A stretch of DNA of 12,463 nt, taken from Ochromonadaceae sp. CCMP2298. Taxonomy: Eukaryota > Sar > Synurophyceae > Ochromonadales > Ochromonadaceae. The notes under the pieces were generated by a model. That model had not been told where the DNA came from. It did not search any database and was given only the letters and a program-made list of their open reading frames with translations. Of this stretch, positions 7,678 through 12,463 are shown in pieces. A program made the position numbers and the translations under genes. How positions within the stretch are numbered: the stretch's first letter is position 1; each line of letters opens with the position of its first letter. The DNA lies in contig MU634414.1 of NCBI GenBank assembly GCA_026770595.1, positions 1 through 12,463 on the forward strand, read 5' to 3'.

Positions 7678-7680
7678 TAA
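7678..7680. repeat. TAA target-site duplication, right copy
   Basis: Immediately outside the right MITE terminus. It is the last in-frame codon (TTA, minus strand) of the 5' part of the transposase before the insertion. Confidence 0.85.
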
Positions 7681-8483
7681 TCCCTTCCTGTTGCGGAAGG
7701 GAGCTTGCTTGTCCAGGGCGATGAAGGCGGGGATGTGCGTCCCATCCAAAGCCCCAATACAGCCCACGAATGGAGCGTACTTGGGGTCTTGGAGCCGCTC
7801 ATGGATGGGGTCGTGTTGACGGGGCTTGATGAAGAGAGTCTCCTGGCACTGCAGCAGGGCCTCCATCACTGAGTGGATAGCTGAAGAGATGGTTGCGGTG
7901 CTGTGCTGCCACCGCTCAGCACACTGTCGGCATGAGCTCCCTTTTAGGGCCTCCAGAAGGATGAAGAGCTTCTCTCCGGTACAGAGCTTTCTGCCATCCT
8001 TCAGGCTCTTGCTCTCCAGTAGAGCAAGTAGACTGAGGAAGGTCTCTCGATCCATCCTCGCGGCGTGCAGAAATCTGGCCGCGCTGCGAGTTGCCATCAG
8101 CTCTACGTAGTACAGCTGCCCAGTGAGCACAGAATCATGCTGGGGAACAGGGTCCTTGCACAACGAAACCAAGAAGGCAAGGATTGCCACCAGAATGGGC
8201 AACACAATCGAAGGTCTGCTCATCTGAAAACTGTGCGGAAGATACTATATTCGGCGATGTTTGGCGATGCGTGCCGAGACACGCCAAAGCTCATGGTACA
8301 AGAAAATGGCTGGGCTGCACAAATCCAGCCGATGTCACATCGCACAAACCCAGCCGATATTTTTCATCCAGTGGGAAAAACAGCCGTCTGAACCGAACGA
8401 CCTCTAAAAACGCCAATCTTTCGATCATCAAAAAAAAGGGGTCCAAACTTTTTTTGCAAACTGGGACACGAAATGAGATTGGC

Positions 8484-8571
8484 CTTTTTAAAACATAAAA
8501 TTCCCATCAAAGCGCCTATACCATAAAAAATGGCGCTTTTTTTAGTGGGTGTCGCCTTTTTGCTCAACTGG
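8484..8571 (-). repeat. Right inverted repeat of the Harbinger element
   Basis: It contains AATTCCCATCAAAGCGCC and ends TTTTTGCTCAACTGG, the inverse of 6668-6751. It lies about 260 bp upstream of the transposase start in transcript orientation. It also holds a small GCGCC/GGCGC stem around 8512-8535. Confidence 0.85.
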
Positions 8572-8903
8572 CTTTCCCTTTGTGGTGCGGGATTGTACGT
8601 ACTATGACCAGGACTGGCAGTTGGATCTTGCCTTCTGTTCAGTGCCACTCATTCACCCCTTCTGTGTAATATAATCAGATCTATACCCAACCGAGTACTT
8701 CACTGGTGGATCATCTCAGGTAACGCTTCGTCCTCTCGGCAAGCGGAGGTGTAGATCTCCTTAGTGATTGGCGTGTTTTTCGTTGTCGGGCGTGAAGTGC
8801 GATCAATGCTGGAAATAGCAAACCCAGCACCCCGCAGTCACATTCAGCAGCAACAGCACGATTCCGGGACTCCTGTGGCGCGTAAATTCCTTTTCACGCA
8901 GCC
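8572..8903. other. Spacer between the Harbinger element and the coiled-coil gene
   Basis: No gene is visible. It would contain the promoter and 5' UTR of the plus-strand gene at 8904. An AT-rich GTAATATAATCAG lies near 8666, but there is no clear TATA box. A short frame opening near 8764 has no recognisable content. Confidence 0.4.
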
Positions 8904-9820
8904 ATGTCCTGCAGCCAGCCATTTCGTAACGGGGGGTGGGATGTCAGCGTGTACTCTTCGTTGGCAGAGTATCTCGAGGAGGACAAGGGGACGGAGGCTA
9001 CGTGTGCGAGGCTGCGCGAGGCTGCCAAGCGCATGCAGGATAAGATCCAGGAGCAGGAGGGAGATCTGAGGCTGGAGAGGGATCGAGTCGGTGGTAGGGA
9101 TGCCTGTATCGCCAAGCTGGAGGCTGAGTGTGCGAAGTGCATCGACGGAACTTCCGGCTCGCAGAGCAGGAGGACGAGATAGGAGAGCTGCAGGACGAGG
9201 TGCAAGACGGTCAAGATGCAAGGCTGAAGCAGGCCAAGCGGGAGCTGGTGCAGCTGCGACGGGCAGCCAAGACGAGAGGGAAGAGCATGCGGACCTTCAT
9301 CGCCAGTCAAGACGCCTACCTAGCAGAGCTCCGTTTCCACAACGCGTCGCTTCATCGAGTCCTCGATCAAGATCCGGAGACATCAGACAGCAGCTCGGAG
9401 GACGACGGCACCGTGGAGGCGGACGACAGGGACGACGGCACCGTGGAGGCGGACGACAGGGACGACGGCACCGTGGAGGCGGACGACAGCGACGACGGCA
9501 CCGCGGAGGCGGACGACAGGGACGACGGCATCGCGGAGGCGGACGACAGGAACGACGGCACCGTGGAGGCGGGCGTAAGGGACGACGGCACCTTGGAGGC
9601 GGGCGACAGGGACGACGGCACCGTGGAAGCGGACGACAGGGACGTTGGCACGGAGGCCAAGGGCAGCTGGACGGAGACAGAGGCAGAGGCGGAGCAGGCG
9701 TGTGGCGGAGGTGGCGGCGGAGGAAGACGATGCCTACCGCCGCCACCACATGGAGGACTATTAAGGGTGGGGGTGGGGAGCGGGTCGCTGTACGGCGCGG
9801 CTCGTGGGGAAGGAGAGTAG
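8904..9820 (+). CDS. Probable coiled-coil protein with acidic decapeptide repeats; apparent frameshift
   Basis: I do not recognise a family. The start at 8904 has a good eukaryotic context (GCAGCCATGTC). The first frame (8904 to 9182, 92 residues) is a charged helical coil with segments such as LREAAKRMQDKIQEQEGDL and CIAKLEAECAKC. Past about 9140 its sequence stops looking like coil, while the next frame (open from before 9128 to the stop at 9820) takes over with RLAEQEDEIGELQDEVQDG. That frame continues as coil to about 9370, then becomes an acidic tail of ten-residue repeats (DDGTVEADDR, 9401-9655) and a Gly/Pro-rich end. A single-base change near 9130-9150 would join the two. It may be a real frameshift (pseudogene), a sequencing error or an unusual intron. 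A joined product would be about 305 residues. The last ~12 codons overlap a dispersed repeat (9784-9809). Confidence 0.45.
9401..9655 (+). repeat. 30-bp minisatellite, eight full units plus a part
   Basis: The unit GACGACGGCACCGTGGAGGC plus ten bases repeats with an exact 30-bp period from 9401 to 9640, with a degenerate ninth part. In the coiled-coil gene's second frame it encodes DDGTVEADDR. Most between-unit substitutions change the amino acid in that frame, so the peptide itself is not clearly under purifying selection. The 3n period keeps other frames open on both strands. Confidence 0.95.
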
Positions 9821-9918
9821 CGGGAGAGGTGGAGTGGAGCGGGGAGTGAGGGTAGCGGGAGCAGGGGCGGTGTGCGGGGGAGATATGGCGAGGTATGCGG
9901 GCGTTGGACGGGTGATGT

Positions 9919-10797
9919 TTTTTGTCAGATTTTTGTTAACTTTTAACCTCCTATCACAAAATTGGTTAGTTTTAACTTACGGATTACCCCTGGGGTAGGA
10001 AAATAAAAATGTTACCCGCCGCCTACTCAGTTGTCATTTTGCTTCAAGAAAAACTCTTTGGTTGGGTTCGAACCTTTGACTCCGGATGGTGTTCAGCCGA
10101 TCTCGATCACCCCTGGCGTCCGAAGAGCCAGGCTCTCCGACGAGTTGAGCTTCAATCTCGATCGCCTTTCCGCGTGCGAACGGCAAGGATCACTCTCGGG
10201 TCCTTTCCCGCGGGAGTTTACTGATCGGCTTCGGGCGCTCGCGGTCGACGCAGAGGTTCACGTTGTTGTGTGCGTTGTTCTTTGACCGCGAGGTTGGGCG
10301 TTAGTGCCTTGGACTCTTCGGCTGTCCTTTTCCTTGGGATTGAAATGCCTCGGGCAGCGAAGGATGGCCAGCTCCCTGCATCTTTCCGACAGGAAAGAGC
10401 CGGCCAGTCGTCTGTAACGGGAGCTCCGTGCAATTTATCCCTGTCCAAATGCCTCCAAAACCCACTGGCTTCATAGACTTCCCGCGGGGATTTACTCATC
10501 GGCTTCGGGCGCTCGCAGAGGTTCACGTTGTTGTGTGCGTTGTTCTTTGACCGCGAGGTTGGGCGTTAGTGCCTTGGACTCTTCGGTTGTCCTTTTCCTT
10601 GGGATTGAAATGCCTCGGGCAGCGAAGGATGGCCAGCTCCCTGCATCTTTCCGACAGGAAAGAGCCGGCCAGTCGTCTGTAACGGGAGCTCCGTGCAATT
10701 TATCCCTGTCCAAATGCCTCCAAAACCCACTGGCTTCATAGACTGGAGCTCACAAGAGCGCATATGTGATTAAAAGTTAACGAAAAACTGTCAAAAA
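9919..10797. mobile_element. Candidate non-autonomous element with 28-bp inverted ends
   Basis: Left end 9919-9946 and the reverse complement of right end 10770-10797 match at 25 of 28 positions. Both read TTTTTG(T/A)CAG followed by a T-run and GTTAACTTTTAA. Both flanks carry TGT (9916-9918 and 10798-10800), a possible but weak 3-bp target duplication. The interior has no transposase. It consists of a palindrome TACCCC-T-GGGGTA (9985-9997), a segment at 10009-10204 with no clear gene, and a 265/274-bp tandem duplication. Confidence 0.5.
10205..10743. repeat. Tandem duplication, 274-bp and 265-bp copies
   Basis: Copy 1 (10205-10478) and copy 2 (10479-10743) both start TTCCCGCGGG and end CTTCATAGAC. 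They are nearly identical; copy 2 lacks nine bases (GGTCGACGC, 10242-10250 in copy 1). Such high identity implies a recent duplication. The 68-residue plus frames and longer minus frames inside are the same sequence twice and show no recognisable domain. Confidence 0.95.
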
Positions 10798-10860
10798 TGT
10801 GCTTGGATGTAACGACCTTTCACAAATGTGATGTTTTATGTTACCCGTCGATTCCCCGTG

Positions 10861-11160
10861 GTACTGCGGCTCACCGCTGGGCTGTAGGGTTGCAGAGGGG
10901 GCGAACGCAAGGGTTTACGCTGGTACTGCTGTTCACCGCTGGGCTGTAGGGCTGCAGGGGGGCGAGCGCAAAGGTCTGCGCTGGTAGTGCTGCTCTGGGC
11001 TGGGCGGTAGGGCTGCAGGGGGGGGCGAGCGCAAGGGTATGCGCTGGTACTGCGGCTCACCGCTGGGCTGTAGGGTTGCAGGGGGGGCGAGCGCAAGGGT
11101 ATGCGCTGCTAAGGTTGCTCTGTGCGGGGCTGGGCTGTAAGGATGCAAGGGGGCGAGGGC
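10861..11160. repeat. 62-bp tandem repeat, four units plus a divergent fifth
   Basis: Units start GTACTGCGGCTCACCGCTGG or a variant at about 10861, 10923, 10984 and 11047, with lengths 61-63 bp. A degenerate unit occupies 11109-11160. Each has a G-run (GCAGGGGGGGCGAGCGCAAG). The minus-strand Pro/Arg-rich frames across it are repeat by-products. Confidence 0.9.
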
Positions 11161-11363
11161 TAGAGAGCAGGCCGCTATACGGCGCGGCTCGTGGGGTGTT
11201 GTGGGAGTAGGGGCGGCAAGTTTGGTGGAGACAGGTGTGTGCCTGCGGGCGTGCAGATACTGCTGAGTCCAGAACGGGCTGAGTTAGGGGCGAGCAGGAG
11301 GCCCAAGGCGGAGGAGAAGATCAGCAAGATCTGCGGCAGTACCAGGTTCTGCCGATGGGGGGC
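11161..11363. other. GC-rich non-coding spacer
   Basis: No gene seen. A 26-nt stretch at 11171-11196 matches 9784-9809 with two differences (shared core TACGGCGCGGCTCGTGGGG), so a dispersed repeat joins this region to the end of the coiled-coil gene. Confidence 0.5.
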
Positions 11364-11422
11364 GTAACGGACAAAGATGTAACGGACAAGACGTAACGGA
11401 CAAAGACGTAACGGACAAAAAA
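11364..11422. repeat. 15-bp tandem repeat, four units
   Basis: GTAACGGACAAAGAT or GTAACGGACAAAGAC occurs at 11364, 11379 (one base shorter), 11393 and 11408, ending in an A-run. Confidence 0.9.
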
Positions 11423-11751
11423 AGAGTGCACGGTTTTGCCGCTGGGGTATGTGGCAGTGAAAAGACGGGCAGGGAAGGGGGAATATAGAGAGGGGCTGTT
11501 GCCCAGTGGAGTGCTAGACTGAGGGACTGTCCATGTGGAGCGGTGCGACAGGCAGTAGTCAGCGCGGGCAAGGGCAGGAGAGGGGGAAGGAAGATACTGT
11601 GCACAGTGAATTGTGTTAAGCTTAAGGACAGAACACTAGAGTTTTGCCCTACGGCTGCAGTTCTCTAGGGGCAGACGAGGAGTTCGTGAAGAGGTGTAGT
11701 GCAAAGGAGTATAAGGGCTCTCTAAGCAGCACGTCGGTACTCAACAGAAGA
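11423..11751. other. Non-coding spacer
   Basis: Purine-rich on the plus strand, with no recognisable gene, RNA or element. The minus frame crossing it (11604-11284) is Leu/Pro/Ser-rich low-complexity translation. Confidence 0.5.
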
Positions 11752-11938
11752 CTGGAGCAATACTACAGTGAGCCAGCGAACAGCTTCTAGAGAGAGCTGA
11801 AGAGCAGGGCACCAAAGGGGTGTAATCACAGTGGCGACACACAGTGCTGGAGTAATACTACAGTGAGCCGGCGAACAGCTTATGGAGAGAGCTGAAGAGC
11901 AGGGCACCCACGTGTAATCACGGTAGCGGGACACAGCT
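11752..11938. repeat. Two tandem copies of a ~95-bp unit
   Basis: Copy 1 at 11752-11846 and copy 2 at 11847-11938 share CTGGAG(C/T)AATACTACAGTG, the segment AGAGAGCTGAAGAGCAGGGC and a GTGTAATCAC segment, with substitutions and a small deletion in copy 2. No coding content. Confidence 0.9.
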
Positions 11939-12243
11939 GGACTTCCCAAAAGATCGGTACGTACTGTACCGGGCAGGCAGAGCAGAAAGACTACCATGCA
12001 AGCAACTCCGACGATGAATATAAGGTTAATGATCTGGCCTGAGTAGTCGTAAGGGGGTCAGTTTACTGATCCTGTAGTCTGATGTGACCGCCTGATCGCG
12101 AGGCTGCAGCTGGAGGTCTACCTTCAAGCGGGGGGATGCAGTGGGGGGCGTTTAACCGCGGCGTTATCCGCCCGCAGGCATGTGTGTCATTGGTAACATC
12201 AGCCATCATATCATGTTCCGGTCCTAGCACGACCAGGGAATAA
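11939..12243. other. Non-coding spacer
   Basis: No supported gene. A minus frame from a GTG at 12251 down to 12063 (starting NSYSLVVLGPEHDMMADV) looks less repetitive than its surroundings and could continue the frame at 12244-12463 after a frameshift or splice. I cannot identify it. Confidence 0.35.
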
Positions 12244-12463
12244 CTATTCACCCAAGTCTTGAAAAATCAGCCGCACATGGGGGTGTTTTATAAATAGAGG
12301 CCCGGCCAGGCAGCGCGGTAAACACGGCACCACGAGGTACATCAAATCCATGAGTATAATAATGGAATCTGAGGAGGGCTGTCCGTTGAACTGCTGCATG
12401 AGCTCCCCTGCGATAGTGTGCGGAGAGAAAATCAATGGTGGGAGGGCTAGCATGCCGTTGCAA
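12244..12463 (-). CDS. Possible 3' end of an unidentified gene, open to the window edge
   Basis: The minus-strand frame ending TTGGGTGAATAG (stop at 12246-12244) is open to the right edge of the window, at least 72 codons. An internal Met codon sits at 12453. The peptide is non-repetitive and mixed in composition (for example SDSIIILMDLMYLVVPCLPR), unlike the low-complexity frames nearby, but has no motif I recognise. A second minus frame is open over the same interval, which weakens the call. It could be a terminal exon or chance. Confidence 0.2.
   Translation of the reverse strand, partial: CNGMLALPPLIFSPHTIAGELMQQFNGQPSSDSIIILMDLMYLVVPCLPRCLAGPLFIKHPHVRLIFQDLGE
12289..12296 (+). promoter_or_regulatory. 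TATA-box-like sequence
   Basis: TATAAATA within GTTTTATAAATAGAGG on the plus strand. A plus-strand start would fire toward the window edge, with no visible gene within the window. Only a sequence match. Confidence 0.15.

Larger units (their letters stand above)
6752..8223 (-). pseudogene. PIF/Harbinger (DDE_Tnp_4) transposase, disrupted by MITE insertion
   Basis: The 5' part (8223-7678) gives 182 residues: a hydrophobic N-terminus (about residues 6-22), a helical region, then GALDGTHI with the first catalytic Asp (D160, codon 7746-7744) and FRNRKGL. The 3' part resumes at 7292 with ISQNVLAVC, followed by LAGWEGSAHD, the second Asp in YLGDVGY (7142-7140), TPYRGVRYHL, RHSSLHNVI and FGVLKKRFPIL. 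These are the usual landmarks of Harbinger nucleases, which cut and rejoin transposon ends. The third catalytic residue, normally Glu in an IERxFG motif, is Gly here (GGG, 6995-6993), 49 residues after the second Asp. The 382-bp insertion falls in a Leu codon between the two parts. Without a native stop the frame runs into the left inverted repeat; a C-terminus near 6752 is my estimate. It is almost certainly inactive. Confidence 0.9.
6668..8571 (-). mobile_element. Decayed PIF/Harbinger DNA transposon with ~85-bp inverted repeats
   Basis: Inverted repeats at 6668-6751 and 8484-8571 (roughly 80% identical by eye) bracket a DDE_Tnp_4-type transposase on the minus strand. Both outer tips read CCAGTT(C)GAGC in the inward direction, and both outer flanks are CTTT (6664-6667 and 8572-8575). 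PIF/Harbinger elements normally duplicate a 3-bp TWA target, so CTTT may be chance, or the true ends may differ. No accompanying Myb-like gene, the usual second Harbinger gene, is seen. The element is interrupted by a younger insertion at 7296-7677. Confidence 0.75.

Noticed and set aside
9091-9849. 252-residue plus frame (Arg/Gly-rich) and 150-residue minus frame (Pro/Arg-rich)
   Set aside because: Shadows of the 30-bp minisatellite, held open by its period and GC content; the adjoining coil is in another frame.
10060-10075. tRNA T-loop or B-box-like GGGTTCGAACC
   Set aside because: No 5-bp T stem forms on either strand and no D arm, anticodon arm or acceptor pairing is found within 90 nt.
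10836-11148. Pro-rich minus-strand frames of 71-86 residues
   Set aside because: Translations of the 62-bp tandem repeat.
11722-11997. 91-residue minus-strand frame
   Set aside because: It crosses both copies of the ~95-bp duplication and has no recognisable protein features.

Overview
This looks like nuclear DNA of a eukaryote, most likely a stramenopile (oomycete or heterokont alga). The only clearly intact gene encodes a HAD-type phosphatase-like domain fused to imidazoleglycerol-phosphate dehydratase (IGPD, histidine biosynthesis). I recall this fusion from stramenopiles such as Phytophthora. The gene has one short GT-AG intron. No bacterial operon layout, ribosome binding sites, tRNA, rRNA or CRISPR array was seen. 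Species assignment is inference; the sequence alone does not settle it.

Layout from left to right. Positions 1-639 are a 75-bp satellite array whose units each carry a GC-rich inverted repeat. Positions 640-1228 are non-coding, with a G-run tract (702-743) and a CCCTGTA/CCCTGCA microsatellite (1074-1198) just past the IGPD stop. The HAD-IGPD gene lies on the minus strand (2974 to 1229, intron 1402-1328). Positions 2975-4320 hold no convincing gene. Positions 4325-5640 are built of simple-motif repeats: TCTCA/TGAGA palindrome fields on either side of a 144-bp tandem duplication, then a TTGAGTA minisatellite. Positions 5641-6667 hold only exon-like fragments and repeat debris.

Positions 6668-8571 are a decayed PIF/Harbinger (DDE_Tnp_4) transposon, with its transposase on the minus strand between ~85-bp inverted repeats. 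A 382-bp MITE-like element (7296-7677) sits inside the transposase. It has ~17-bp terminal inverted repeats and is flanked by an exact TAA duplication; its removal restores the reading frame at a conserved motif. The transposase also appears to have lost its third catalytic acid (E to G), so it is doubly dead.

To the right, 8904-9820 is a probable coiled-coil gene with an acidic decapeptide-repeat tail, split by an apparent frameshift. Positions 9919-10797 look like a non-autonomous element with imperfect terminal inverted repeats and an internal 265/274-bp duplication. Positions 10861-11940 hold further tandem repeats (62-bp, 15-bp and 95-bp units). A minus-strand reading frame open to the right edge (12244-12463) may be the end of a gene outside the window.

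Overall this is a repeat-dense, transposon-littered accessory region around one conserved metabolic gene. The strongest new-looking items are the nested MITE and the HAD/His-rich-linker/IGPD architecture, whose second metal-binding motif is completed only by splicing.
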